From positions 1 to 47,182 of the forward strand of contig JBEKCS010000027.1 of the NCBI GenBank assembly GCA_050014755.1: DNA of 47,182 bases, written 5' to 3'. Made by a program: the position numbers and the translations under genes. The notes under the pieces are model-generated. The model had not been told where the DNA came from. It ran no database searches and worked only from the letters and a program-made list of their open reading frames with translations. The DNA comes from Bog-756 sp050014755 (lineage in GTDB: Bacteria > Actinomycetota > Acidimicrobiia > Acidimicrobiales > RAAP-2). Below, piece by piece: positions 25,849 to 34,648 of this stretch. Each line of letters starts with the position of its first letter. Within the stretch, counting starts at the first letter, position 1.

Positions 25849-26685
25849 CTACTGGTCCGACCACAGCTGGTCGGTGTACGTGTCGGTGCCGGGCACCGTG
25901 CCGATGAAGGCGGAAGCCCAGATGGCCGTGCCCAGTCCGGCATCGGCCACGGCCGCGCCGAGCGGGGCGAACACGTCCTCCCAGGTCCCGCCAGGGGACT
26001 CGTCCACGAAGCACATGGCCAGGACCCGCTCGTCGAGCGTGTCGCCCCGGGGGACGTCGCCTGGCGCGTCGGCCAAGAGAGGCAGGGGGCTGAAGCCGAG
26101 CACCGTTGCCACCGGCGAACCGGGCACCACCGATGGCAGGTACTCCTCGCGCAGCCAGGTGCCGACTTGTTCGCCCGTCGTACCCCCGGCCGGCTCGATG
26201 AAGACCGATACCATGCCCGGGAACCGGTGATCGAGCGTGAGCTCGGCCGGCACGCCGTCGGCATCGCGGCGGTACTCCCACTCGAACCGGTACAGGCCGG
26301 TGTGGATGTGGTCGCGGTGCTCGAACATCCGGCCCGCCTTGTGCAGGACGTTGACCTGGTCGACGGCCCACCGGTTCCACTCGTCGTGGTGGCCGTCGAG
26401 GACGTAGTAGACGCCGAGATAGCTGCCGACAGCCGGATCGGCGACCAGGGCACCCTCGCCCTCCGGGTAGCGCAGGCCCTTCAGCGGAGCAGTGGCGACG
26501 AAGCGAGCTCCGGCGAAGTTGTAGGCGCCGATCTGACAGCCGGCGTAGAAATGATCCCGCTCGTACCAGCGGTTGTAGTCGACCTCGTGGCCCCGGTGCG
26601 GCTCCACCAGGGTGTAGAGCATCGTCCCGATCCTGATGGGATCGTCGGTGACGCCGCCTTGGGCTGGAGTCGAGTTTCCGGTCAT
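25849..26685 (-). CDS. EthD/dimeric alpha-beta-barrel-like protein
   Basis: A 278-residue protein with two similar halves suggestive of two ferredoxin-like alpha/beta-barrel modules. The first holds IRIGTMLYTLVEP and YNRWYERDHFYAG, a typical EthD-like 'WYxxxH' feature; the second begins near MVSVFIEPAGG. No cofactor motif is visible. It lies between two acyl-CoA ligases, overlapping one by ATGA, so a role with the CoA-activated substrate, for example as epimerase, decarboxylase or carrier, is an inference only. I do not recognise a characterised homologue. Confidence 0.8.
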   Translation of the reverse strand: MTGNSTPAQGGVTDDPIRIGTMLYTLVEPHRGHEVDYNRWYERDHFYAGCQIGAYNFAGARFVATAPLKGLRYPEGEGALVADPAVGSYLGVYYVLDGHHDEWNRWAVDQVNVLHKAGRMFEHRDHIHTGLYRFEWEYRRDADGVPAELTLDHRFPGMVSVFIEPAGGTTGEQVGTWLREEYLPSVVPGSPVATVLGFSPLPLLADAPGDVPRGDTLDERVLAMCFVDESPGGTWEDVFAPLGAAVADAGLGTAIWASAFIGTVPGTDTYTDQLWSDQ

Positions 26686-28271
26686 CGTTGCGGGGCTCCG
26701 TTCGTTTCGAGGGCGGCGCGGTCGGCCAGGACCCTCTTGTCTACCTTCATCATCGAAGTCAAGGGAAGACTGTCGGTCACCACCAGGCGATCCGGTGCCT
26801 TGTAGTCGGCGAGCGAAGCCTGGGCCGTCTCCCGGAGCCCGGCCAGCAGCGCCGCCTCGTCCGTCGTCGACCCTTCCGCAGGGACGACGAAAGCCACGCC
26901 GATCTCGCCGAGTACCGGATCCGGCGCACCGACGACCGCCACCTGGTCGACGTCGGGATGGTCGCTCAGGGCGCTCTCCACTTCGGCCGGGTACACGTTG
27001 TAGCCGCCCCGGATGTAGAGCTCGTTGGCCCGGCCGACCAGGTGGAGCAGACCGTCGTCGTCGACGAACCCGAAGTCCCCGGTGGTGAGCCACCCGTCGT
27101 CGTCCAGCACCGCAGCCGTCGATTCGGCATCGAGCACCAGCCCTCGGGCCCCAGGCCCGGTCGGCGGTCCACCCCAGTAGCCGCGCATGACCGCGGCCGA
27201 ACGCAGCCTTACCCGGCCGACATCGCCGGCAGGGAGTGGTCTTCCGCCATCGTCGGCCACGACGAGGCTGACCCCGGGCACGGGGCGACCCACCGTGTTG
27301 GCCACCGCCTCGTCGGGATCCCCCGGGACGGTTCCGGTGCCGAGGGACGCCTCGGTCGAGGTGTACCGGACCACCACGGGCACCCCGAGGGCCTCCCGTA
27401 TGGCGGCGACCAGTTCGCCGGGTACCCGGGACGCACCCGTCCCGGCAATTCGTAGTGACGACAGGTCGGCCGTGGCCAGCGAGGGCTGGGCAAGAACCAG
27501 CGCCCACTGCGTCGGCACCCCCTGGGCCACGGTGATCCGCTCGGCCTCCATGACCGGAACGGCGTCGGCCGCCCGCCACGGGGTGGGGGTGATCACGGTG
27601 GTCACGCCGTTGGCCGCCTCGTCCCACACCCGGGTCATCGACCCGACATGGGCGAAGGGAAGGGGCGACAGCCGCCGGTCACCAGCTTCGGACAGGACGT
27701 CGGTCCCCTCGGCGACCGCTCGCAGATTGTCGTGGTCGAACACCGCACCCTTCGGCAGGCCGGTCGTCCCGCTGGTCCACACCACGGCCACCGGGTCCGA
27801 CGCCGACAGTTCCGGCCAGGCCGAGGGGGGTGGGCCGTCGGAGGCCGCCATGCACTCGGCGCGGGTGAGGACCGTGCCGGTCGGCCCGCCGGGCACCGAT
27901 CCCCCGTCGTCGACAACGGTCACCCTCGGACAGGTCCGCTCGATGATCGAGATGACCTCGGCGGCCCCCAGGCGCACATTGATACCGGAGGTGACGGCAC
28001 CGAGCCGGGTGGCCGCCGCGTAGACGACCATGTAGTCGATCGAGCTCGGGAGCAGCAGGCAGACGACGGTCCCCGGCCCCACCCCGTGGGACGCGAACAG
28101 TCCGGCCACCCCGTCGGCGGCCCGGTCCAGGCCGGCAAAGGTCAGCGCCCGGCGCGGTCGTCCCGCCGTGGCCGGCTCGACGTAGGCCTCGACATCCGCG
28201 TTCTCCCATGCCGCGGCCCGCAGGACCTCGACCAGGGTCACGTGCCTCCCACCGATCTGACGCGCCGTCAT
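26682..28271 (-). CDS. AMP-dependent acyl-CoA ligase
   Basis: A 529-residue ANL ligase and first gene of the leftward operon. It has ATP loop VVWTSGTTGLPKG, adenine motif RYTSTEAS, TTGDFGFVDDDG, hinge GRANELYIRGGYNVYPAEVE and the catalytic Lys in TSMMKVDKRVL. ATG 28271 (MTARQIGG) is the likely start. It differs strongly from the second ligase of the same operon, so the two presumably activate different acids or stages. It diverges from the AIM24 gene over 153 bp. Confidence 0.93.
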   Translation of the reverse strand: MTARQIGGRHVTLVEVLRAAAWENADVEAYVEPATAGRPRRALTFAGLDRAADGVAGLFASHGVGPGTVVCLLLPSSIDYMVVYAAATRLGAVTSGINVRLGAAEVISIIERTCPRVTVVDDGGSVPGGPTGTVLTRAECMAASDGPPPSAWPELSASDPVAVVWTSGTTGLPKGAVFDHDNLRAVAEGTDVLSEAGDRRLSPLPFAHVGSMTRVWDEAANGVTTVITPTPWRAADAVPVMEAERITVAQGVPTQWALVLAQPSLATADLSSLRIAGTGASRVPGELVAAIREALGVPVVVRYTSTEASLGTGTVPGDPDEAVANTVGRPVPGVSLVVADDGGRPLPAGDVGRVRLRSAAVMRGYWGGPPTGPGARGLVLDAESTAAVLDDDGWLTTGDFGFVDDDGLLHLVGRANELYIRGGYNVYPAEVESALSDHPDVDQVAVVGAPDPVLGEIGVAFVVPAEGSTTDEAALLAGLRETAQASLADYKAPDRLVVTDSLPLTSMMKVDKRVLADRAALETNGAPQR

Positions 28272-28424
28272 ATCGGTGGCGACTGTAACAGGGCGCCACC
28301 AAACGTCTCCCACCGGGACAGTGCCCCGAGCCGCCGAGGTTCGTGGACTGCCCCTCGCCGGCTCGGTAGCCTCACGGGACGCGGCCTCCCACCGGAGGCT
28401 TCCTCGACCAGGAGGTGCTCTGCA

Positions 28425-29168
28425 GTGGAATTCGCCGTCAAAGGGACCGTGCTCCCCGTACTCGAAGCAAACTTGCAGCCGGGAGAGACCATCATCTCGA
28501 CCCACGGCGACCTCGGCTGGATGACCTCGACCATCCAGCTCAGCCAGACGACCGGCGGCAAGGGGTTCCTGAAAGCGGCGAAGCGGGTGATCGGTGGCGC
28601 CGGGCTCTTCCTGACGCAGTACACCTCCGAGGGCGGTCCCGGCACCGTCGCGTTCCCGGCCAAGTTGCCCGGCAACATCATCAGTGTGGACGTCACCCCC
28701 CAACAGTCCTATTTCGTCCACCGGTCCGGATTCCTCTGTGGCACCGACGGGATCGAGGCCTCGGTCGCCATGCAACAGAAGCTGGGCGGCGCCTTCCTCG
28801 GCGGCATGGGCTTCTTCCTCCAGCACCTCACCGGCCAGGGCCAGGCGTGGCTGGAGCTCTCCGGCGAGCTGTTCACCTACGATCTCGATCCCGGGGTCAC
28901 CCTCCGGGTCCACCCCAGCCATGTCGGGGCGTTCAGCGAAGGCGTCCAGTTCTCGATCGCGACCATCCCCGGCATCAAGAACAAGATGTTCGGCGGTAAC
29001 GGGTTCTTCGTCGCCACCCTCACCGGCCCGGGCAAGGTATGGCTCCAATCCATGAGCATCAGTGAGCTGGCCGCCGAAGTCGGGGACTACCTTCCCCGTG
29101 ACGACAAGGGCGGGGGCGGCGGGGGCTTCAATCTGAGCGGCGGACTCAACTCCATCCTCGGCAACTGA
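28425..29168 (+). CDS. AIM24 family protein (TIGR00266-like)
   Basis: A 247-residue beta-helical protein of the AIM24/DUF124 family. The features are VEFAVKGTVLPVLEANLQPGE at the start, a run of GGAGLFLTQY, GGMGFFLQHLTGQG and GGNGFFVATLTGPG segments, one per beta layer, and a Gly-rich C-terminal tail. The family has no settled function in bacteria; it is often encoded near membrane or stress genes. GTG 28425 with GGAGG at 28411-28415 decides the start. WS/DGAT follows 98 bp downstream on the same strand. Confidence 0.9.
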   Translation: MEFAVKGTVLPVLEANLQPGETIISTHGDLGWMTSTIQLSQTTGGKGFLKAAKRVIGGAGLFLTQYTSEGGPGTVAFPAKLPGNIISVDVTPQQSYFVHRSGFLCGTDGIEASVAMQQKLGGAFLGGMGFFLQHLTGQGQAWLELSGELFTYDLDPGVTLRVHPSHVGAFSEGVQFSIATIPGIKNKMFGGNGFFVATLTGPGKVWLQSMSISELAAEVGDYLPRDDKGGGGGGFNLSGGLNSILGN

Positions 29169-29266
29169 CCGGGTAGGCCGGGTAGGTCCCGGCAGGGACC
29201 TTGGACCCTGGTCGGCCCGATCTCCCGGTCGTACTGTGCGGCCAGGGTCCTACGGGGAGGTGCAGC

Positions 29267-30682
29267 ACGGACAAGCTCAGCGCGCTGGACGCGGAATTCC
29301 TGCACCTCGAGGACGGGTCGGTTCATCTGGCCATCGCCGGTGCGTGCGTCTTCGACGATCCGCCGCTGCCACTCGCCGATCTCGAGGCTCTGGTGGCGTC
29401 CAAACTCCACCTCATCCCGCGCTACCGCCAACGGGTGCGCACCGTCCCCTTCGAGCTGGGACGACCCGTCTGGGTCGACGACCCCGAATTCGACCTCAGC
29501 TATCACATACGCCACACGGCGCTGCCCGCACCCGGCGACGACGCCGCACTCTGTCGCCTGATGGGCCGCATCATGTCCCAGGATCTCGACCGGGAGCGGC
29601 CGCTGTGGGAGATGTGGCTCGTGGAGGGCCTCGACGGCGCACGGTGGGCCATCGTGTTCAAGGTCCACCACTGCATGGTCGACGGCATCGCCGGTGTCGG
29701 GCTGCTCACCGCACTCTTGGACCTGAAGCCCGTGAACGCCCCGGGCACGCCACTGCCGTGGGCGCCCGAACCCGAGCCCCCCGATGCACGCAAGGTGCTC
29801 GACGCATGGGGAGGACTGGCCTCCGGCATCGCCTCGTTGGCGAAGGAGCTCCCGGCGTCGGTGACCCACCCGGTCGACGCGGCTCGCACGATGGTGGCCA
29901 CGGTCGAAGGCGGCATCCGCTTCGCCAAACACCTCTCCCCGACCCGGCCACTGTCGATCGAAGGCCCGATCGGCCCCCACCGGATATGGGCCCACTCGTC
30001 CGCCAGCCTCGACGCCGTCAAGACGATCCGGACCGCATTCGGGGGAACCGTCAACGATGTCGTGCTCGCCGCCGTGACTGGCGGCTACCGGGAGCTGCTC
30101 CTTGCCCGGGGGGACGACGTCGAGCACGCCACGGTGCGCTCACTGGTACCGGTCTCGACCCGCCACGAGGACGGTCGTGGGGTGCCGGACAACCGGGTCT
30201 CCGCGCTGCTCTACGAACTCCCGGTCTCGCTCGACGACCCGGTCGAGCGGCTCCAGGTCGTCCAGACGCAGATGGCCGATCTGAAGTCGTCCCACATCGC
30301 CGAGGCCGGGGCGGCGATCGTCTCGGCCGCCGAACTGGTGCCGCCCATGGTCATGGGGATCCTCAGCCGGACGACGATCCGGTCGTTCCGCCGGTTCGGG
30401 CAGCACTCGCTCAATACGGTCACGACCAATGTCCCGGGGCCCCAGTTTCCCCTCTACTGCCTCAACCACGAGATGACGGAGTACCGCCCCTTCGTCCCGA
30501 TCAGCCATGGGTTCCGCATCGGAACGGCCATCCTCTCCTACAACGGCCGGCTCTTCTTCGGCGTGACCGGAGACTTCCGCACCTCTCCCGACGTCGGCGT
30601 GCTGGCGACCGAGGCGGCCGCGGGCATCGACGAGCTGCACGAGCTCGCCCGTGAGGTGCTGGGCGACCACCGGCACAGCTGA
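29267..30682 (+). CDS. Wax ester synthase/diacylglycerol O-acyltransferase (WS/DGAT), apparent ACG start
   Basis: A 471-residue WS/DGAT that should make triacylglycerol or wax esters from acyl-CoA. The catalytic HHxxxDG motif is HHCMVDG (H134-G140), and the late NVPGP motif (TTNVPGPQFPLY) is present. The family almost always begins M-D-x-L-S-A-L-D; here the codon before DKLSALD is ACG at 29267-29269, preceded at 6 bases by GGGGAGG. No ATG or GTG is in frame near it; the only other candidate, TTG at 29201, would add 22 residues unlike the family. So either ACG is the start or ATG was lost. Membrane-associated by family. Confidence 0.88.
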   Translation, partial: TDKLSALDAEFLHLEDGSVHLAIAGACVFDDPPLPLADLEALVASKLHLIPRYRQRVRTVPFELGRPVWVDDPEFDLSYHIRHTALPAPGDDAALCRLMGRIMSQDLDRERPLWEMWLVEGLDGARWAIVFKVHHCMVDGIAGVGLLTALLDLKPVNAPGTPLPWAPEPEPPDARKVLDAWGGLASGIASLAKELPASVTHPVDAARTMVATVEGGIRFAKHLSPTRPLSIEGPIGPHRIWAHSSASLDAVKTIRTAFGGTVNDVVLAAVTGGYRELLLARGDDVEHATVRSLVPVSTRHEDGRGVPDNRVSALLYELPVSLDDPVERLQVVQTQMADLKSSHIAEAGAAIVSAAELVPPMVMGILSRTTIRSFRRFGQHSLNTVTTNVPGPQFPLYCLNHEMTEYRPFVPISHGFRIGTAILSYNGRLFFGVTGDFRTSPDVGVLATEAAAGIDELHELAREVLGDHRHS

Positions 30683-30711
30683 TTCGGTCCGTGGGAAGGC
30701 GAGCGCCCCTT

Positions 30712-31596
30712 CTACCGGGGGAGTCGGCCGATGGCGGCGAGGATCCAGTCGGTCACCCCTTGAACGTCGACGTCGTCGGCAACGAGCACCGGGGCCACCG
30801 TGCCGCTTCGGTCGATGACTGTCTGGCCTCGCGTGATCGTCTCCGCCGATTCGCATCGGACGTGGCACTCGCCCCACGAGAACAGGTCCGGGTCGACGAA
30901 CGAAACAGCCGTGACGGCATCATGGGGGATGAAGTGCGCGTCAGGTCCGTGGGCAGCGCCGACGGCGTCGGCCAGCAACTGAATCGGCCGGCAGGCGTCA
31001 CGCATGGCTCGCAACTGTCGGGCACCCCAGACGAATCGGGTGGTGACATCGAGGGGCACCATGCGCATCTGCACCCCACTAGTCAGTACCTCGTCGGCCG
31101 CCCACGGATCCATCCACGCGTTGAATTCCGCCCACGGCGTCATGTTGCCGCCGTGGGCCCCCGAACCTCCCATCCAGGTGATCCCTTCGATTCCGTGGCC
31201 GAGGCGGAGCCCCCGGGCGACCGAGGTGAGGGCACCGGTACACAGGACCGGGCCGTCGAGGCGCCGGAACGGCTCGGTCGGAGTCACGGCGGCGGCGAGC
31301 GCGGAGACCATGCCGCCGAAGCCGTCGACACCGTGGAACGGATCGCGCCCATCCGGATACGGCCTCTCGATGCCGTGGTCCTCACCGATCCGTACCGGGG
31401 ACGAGGAGCCCAACGAGGACATCCACCGTGCGGTGGCCGATGCAGTCACCGACCTGGCGACGCTGCCTTCGGTGGCGATGACTTGGGCGATCGGTACCCT
31501 GTGGCCGGCCAGCACCGCCAGCGACAGCGCATCGTCGAGCCCGCCGTCGACGATGACGTGCAGTGCCGATCCCACGACGATCGAATGTAGTTGCAT
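30712..31596 (-). CDS. Nucleoside hydrolase (IU-NH family)
   Basis: A 294-residue inosine/uridine-preferring nucleoside hydrolase-like protein that should split N-ribosides into base and ribose. The first Ca2+-binding loop is reduced: VDGGLDDALSL instead of DxDPGxDDA, but the ligands equivalent to D10, D14 and D15 are kept. MGGSGAHGGNMTPWAEFNAW and a late HDAVTA complete the site. It closes the steroid-type operon after the ADH, though its own link with sterols is not obvious; it may be a functional passenger. Substrate specificity cannot be inferred. Confidence 0.9.
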   Translation of the reverse strand: MQLHSIVVGSALHVIVDGGLDDALSLAVLAGHRVPIAQVIATEGSVARSVTASATARWMSSLGSSSPVRIGEDHGIERPYPDGRDPFHGVDGFGGMVSALAAAVTPTEPFRRLDGPVLCTGALTSVARGLRLGHGIEGITWMGGSGAHGGNMTPWAEFNAWMDPWAADEVLTSGVQMRMVPLDVTTRFVWGARQLRAMRDACRPIQLLADAVGAAHGPDAHFIPHDAVTAVSFVDPDLFSWGECHVRCESAETITRGQTVIDRSGTVAPVLVADDVDVQGVTDWILAAIGRLPR

Positions 31597-31668
31597 GCAT
31601 CCGCTCCGGCCGGACGGTCGCCTGACGACGGATCGCCCGCCCCGATCGACGGGACCGGGGCAGGGCGT

Positions 31669-32775
31669 TCAGAAGGTCAGGACGCCACGGGCGAGCTTGC
31701 CCGCCTCCATCTCCTCCACGATCTCCCGGAATCCCTCGAGCGGCCTCTGTTCGGTGACCAGCTCGTCAAGCATGAGCTTGCCCGACAGGTAGAGCTCGAC
31801 CATGAGCGGGATGTCGTGATGTGGGCGCGATGAGCCGTACCGGCAGCCGAGGAGCCCCCGGTCGACATAGGCCAGGGCGTTCACATCGACCGACACCTCG
31901 GTCCCCTGGGGCGGGATGCCGATGGCCAGGGCATTGCCGCCCCAGTCGAGGACATCGAGGGCGTTGCGGAGCACGGCCGGATGCCCGACGCAGTCGAACG
32001 ACCAGTTCACCCCACCGGTCCATCCGAGGGCACCGGTCACCTGGGCCGGGCCGGGTGGCACGATCTCGCGTATGGCGGCCACGGCATCGGTCTGGGAGGC
32101 GTCGACGAAATGGGTGGCGCCGAACTGCCGGGCCAGTCCTTCCTTGGAGGCAAGGGTGTCGACCGCGATGATCCGGCTTGCCCCGGCCAGCCGGAGGCCC
32201 TGGATCACGTTGAGGCCGACCCCTCCCACCCCGAACACGGCCGAGGTCTCGCCGGCCTGGACCTTCGCCCGGTTGAGGACCGCCCCGACGCCGGTGAGCA
32301 CGCCACACCCGATCAGGCAGGCCGACGTCATGGGGACGTCCTTCGAGATCTTGACGGCCTGGACCTCTTTGACAATGGTCGATTCGGCGAACACCGAGGT
32401 GGCGGCGAAGTTGGACGCGGGCTCGCCTTTGTAGGTGAACGGGGTCGACACATTGCCCAACGTCTTCACGCACCACGTCGGGTGTCCCGTCGAACAGGCC
32501 CGGCACGTCCCGCAACTGGCGATTGTGGCGATCACCACGTGGTCGCCGGGCTTGACGGAGCGCACCTCACTGCCGACCGCCTCCACGACGCCGGCACCTT
32601 CGTGGCCGAGTACCGACGGGGACTTCCACGGAATGGTCCCGTTGATGACCGAGAGGTCGCTGTGGCAGACGCCGGCGGCACCCACTGCGACCCGGACCTC
32701 GGTGGGTCCGGGGTCGCCGATGCTCAACTGATCGGTGACCTCTACGTCAGAACCGGTGTAGACGATGCCTCGCAC
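31669..32775 (-). CDS. Zinc-dependent alcohol dehydrogenase (class III-like)
   Basis: A 368-residue medium-chain dehydrogenase. Catalytic Zn ligands are seen in GVCHSDLS and GHEGAGVV, the structural Zn lobe is CGTCRACSTGHPTWC, and the nucleotide loop is GVGGVGLNV. It should oxidise an alcohol with NAD or a bound cofactor in the cytoplasm. It lies downstream of fadD3 (118 bp) and upstream of the nucleoside hydrolase (72 bp) on the same strand. Given the neighbours, the alcohol may come from sterol side-chain or ring cleavage, which is inference. Confidence 0.94.
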   Translation of the reverse strand: MRGIVYTGSDVEVTDQLSIGDPGPTEVRVAVGAAGVCHSDLSVINGTIPWKSPSVLGHEGAGVVEAVGSEVRSVKPGDHVVIATIASCGTCRACSTGHPTWCVKTLGNVSTPFTYKGEPASNFAATSVFAESTIVKEVQAVKISKDVPMTSACLIGCGVLTGVGAVLNRAKVQAGETSAVFGVGGVGLNVIQGLRLAGASRIIAVDTLASKEGLARQFGATHFVDASQTDAVAAIREIVPPGPAQVTGALGWTGGVNWSFDCVGHPAVLRNALDVLDWGGNALAIGIPPQGTEVSVDVNALAYVDRGLLGCRYGSSRPHHDIPLMVELYLSGKLMLDELVTEQRPLEGFREIVEEMEAGKLARGVLTF

Positions 32776-32893
32776 GGCATGCTCCTTCTTGTCGGTGTCG
32801 CTCTCGTGTGACGTTGCTCTCGTTGGATCTTGCCCATGGACGATGTGCCTGTACGGGGCGACCTCATGGACGGCCTACCCGTAGCCATCGCAC

Positions 32894-34561
32894 CTAGGAC
32901 CCGAAGCGGGACCGCAGCTCGCGTTTGAGCACCTTCCCGCTGGCATTGGTCGGCAGTGCATCGACCACCTCCACCCGCCGGGGCACCTTGAAGTTGGCCA
33001 GGCGCTCCTTGGCGAAGTCGGGTAGCACCCGGGACAGTGCGGCGGTGTCGGCCCCCGGAGCGGCCACCACCACGGCCAGTCCCACCTCCCCCATGCGGTG
33101 ATCGGGCACGCCGATCACCGCAACCTGCGCCACGTCCGGGCACCGGCGGAGAACGGCCTCCACCTCGGCCGGATAGACGTTGAACCCGCCACTCACGTAC
33201 ATGTCCTTGAGCCGGTCGGTGATGGCCAGGTTCCCCCCGTCGTCGAGAAAGCCGACGTCGCCGGTGTGCAGCCACCCGCCCGCGTCGATGGCCGCCGCCG
33301 TGGCCTCGGTGTCGTCGAGGTAGCCCGACATGACGTTGTAGCCCCGTACGACGATCTCCCCTGGCTCCCCAGCCGGGAGCTCCTCCCCGTCGGCGTCGAC
33401 GATGCGGACCTCCACATCCGGGATGGCCCGGCCCGAGGTGGCCGAGATGATCTCGGCCGAGTCACCCCTGCGGCACATCGTCGCCGTGCCGGTCGCCTCG
33501 GTGAGCCCGTAGGCCGTGAGCACCGTCTCGACGCCGAGATCGGACCACAGCGCCTCGACCAGCTCGACCGGGACGGCGGCGGCACCGGTCACTACCAGAC
33601 GGAGCGTGGACAGGTCGTAGGAGTCGCGCTTCGGATGGTCGAGGATGGACTGGAAGATGGTGGGAGGTCCCGGCAGGACGGAGATCCGCTCCTCGGACAC
33701 CCGCTGCAGCACCACGTCGACGTCGAAGACCGGCTCGGGGACCATGGTCGCCCCGGTCATGAGACAGGTCAGGATGCCCGCCTTGTACCCGAAGGTGTGG
33801 AAGAACGGGTTCACGATCAGGTACCTGTCGCCGGCCCGCAAGCCGACCACCTCGGCCCAAGTGGCGAACGTGCGCAGCGTCTGCCCGTGGGTGGTCATCA
33901 CACCCTTGGGGTGGCCGGTCGTCCCCGAAGTGAAGATCAGGTCGGACAGGTCTTCCGGGGCGATCGACGCCGTACGGCCCGCGGCAACATCGGCGCCGCA
34001 ACGGTCCGCCCCTTCGCAGAAGGCGTCCCAGGCCACCAGCCGGTCGCCCGTCACCGCCGTGCCGGCATCGTCGGTCCGCAGCACCACGACCAGTTCGAGC
34101 TCGGGAACCGCCTCGCCGGACCCGATGGCCTCGTCGAGCATCGCCGGGTAGTCCGTACCGAGGAAACCTTGCACGGTAAACAGGATCCGGGCTCCCGATG
34201 CCCGCAGGATGTATGCGGCCTCGGCACCCTTGTACCGGGTGTTGAGGGGCACCAGCACCGCTCCGGCTCCCACCGCCCCCAACGCCGCGACCACCCACTC
34301 GGCACAGTTGGGGGCCCAGACGGCCACCCTGTCCCCGGGCTCGATCCCGTGGGCCATGACGGCCCGGGTGGCGGTGGCCACCTCTTCGGCCAGCCGGTCG
34401 AAGGACCACCGGGTCGTGGTCCCTCCAGGGCCGTGCAGGTCCACGATGGCCTCGGCACCGCCGAAGCGGGCGGCCGCGTCCTGGACCAGGCCGGGCAGGG
34501 TCCCCCACTCCAGGTCACCCCGTGGATCCGTCACATCTGACACGCCGTCAGGGTAGTGCAT
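32894..34561 (-). CDS. fadD3: Acyl-CoA ligase resembling FadD3 (HIP-CoA synthetase)
   Basis: A 555-residue ANL ligase. Beyond the usual motifs (IFTSGTTGHPKG, HTGDVGFLDDGG, TDRLKDMYVSGGFNVYPAEVE, NASGKVLK), long stretches such as NPFFHTFGYKAGIL, VLPGPPTIFQS and YGLTEATGTATMCRRGD match, from memory, mycobacterial FadD3. That enzyme CoA-activates the C/D-ring propionate HIP in sterol breakdown. ATG 34561 has CCAGGACG before it; GTG 34543 is a weaker option. The transposon's left target duplication includes this start codon, so the insertion removed its upstream operon leader but kept the ribosome-binding site, because the inverted repeat begins GGCC. Confidence 0.92.
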   Translation of the reverse strand: MHYPDGVSDVTDPRGDLEWGTLPGLVQDAAARFGGAEAIVDLHGPGGTTTRWSFDRLAEEVATATRAVMAHGIEPGDRVAVWAPNCAEWVVAALGAVGAGAVLVPLNTRYKGAEAAYILRASGARILFTVQGFLGTDYPAMLDEAIGSGEAVPELELVVVLRTDDAGTAVTGDRLVAWDAFCEGADRCGADVAAGRTASIAPEDLSDLIFTSGTTGHPKGVMTTHGQTLRTFATWAEVVGLRAGDRYLIVNPFFHTFGYKAGILTCLMTGATMVPEPVFDVDVVLQRVSEERISVLPGPPTIFQSILDHPKRDSYDLSTLRLVVTGAAAVPVELVEALWSDLGVETVLTAYGLTEATGTATMCRRGDSAEIISATSGRAIPDVEVRIVDADGEELPAGEPGEIVVRGYNVMSGYLDDTEATAAAIDAGGWLHTGDVGFLDDGGNLAITDRLKDMYVSGGFNVYPAEVEAVLRRCPDVAQVAVIGVPDHRMGEVGLAVVVAAPGADTAALSRVLPDFAKERLANFKVPRRVEVVDALPTNASGKVLKRELRSRFGS

Positions 34562-34567
34562 CGTCCT
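34559..34567. repeat. Left 9-bp target-site duplication
   Basis: CATCGTCCT directly abuts the left terminal inverted repeat and is repeated exactly at 38025-38033 next to the right one. Its first three bases are the fadD3 start codon in reverse orientation. Confidence 0.9.
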
Positions 34568-34583
34568 GGCCTTGCACCGAAAG
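34568..34583 (+). repeat. Left terminal inverted repeat
   Basis: GGCCTTGCACCGAAAG matches the reverse complement of 38009-38024 (GGCCTTGCACCCAAAG) with a single G/C difference. Confidence 0.9.
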
Positions 34584-34604
34584 CCCCAGGTTGGGGCGGT
34601 TTTA

Positions 34605-34627
34605 GGTGCAGGAGCGATTTCTGCACC
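34605..34627. repeat. Left subterminal GGTGCA repeats
   Basis: GGTGCAGGA at 34605-34613 and its inverse core TGCACC at 34622-34627 repeat the TGCACC core of the terminal repeat. Together with the terminal copy they give three copies at this end, which look like transposase-binding sites. Confidence 0.6.
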
Positions 34628-34648
34628 CAAAGGATTGGTTGACGGTCA

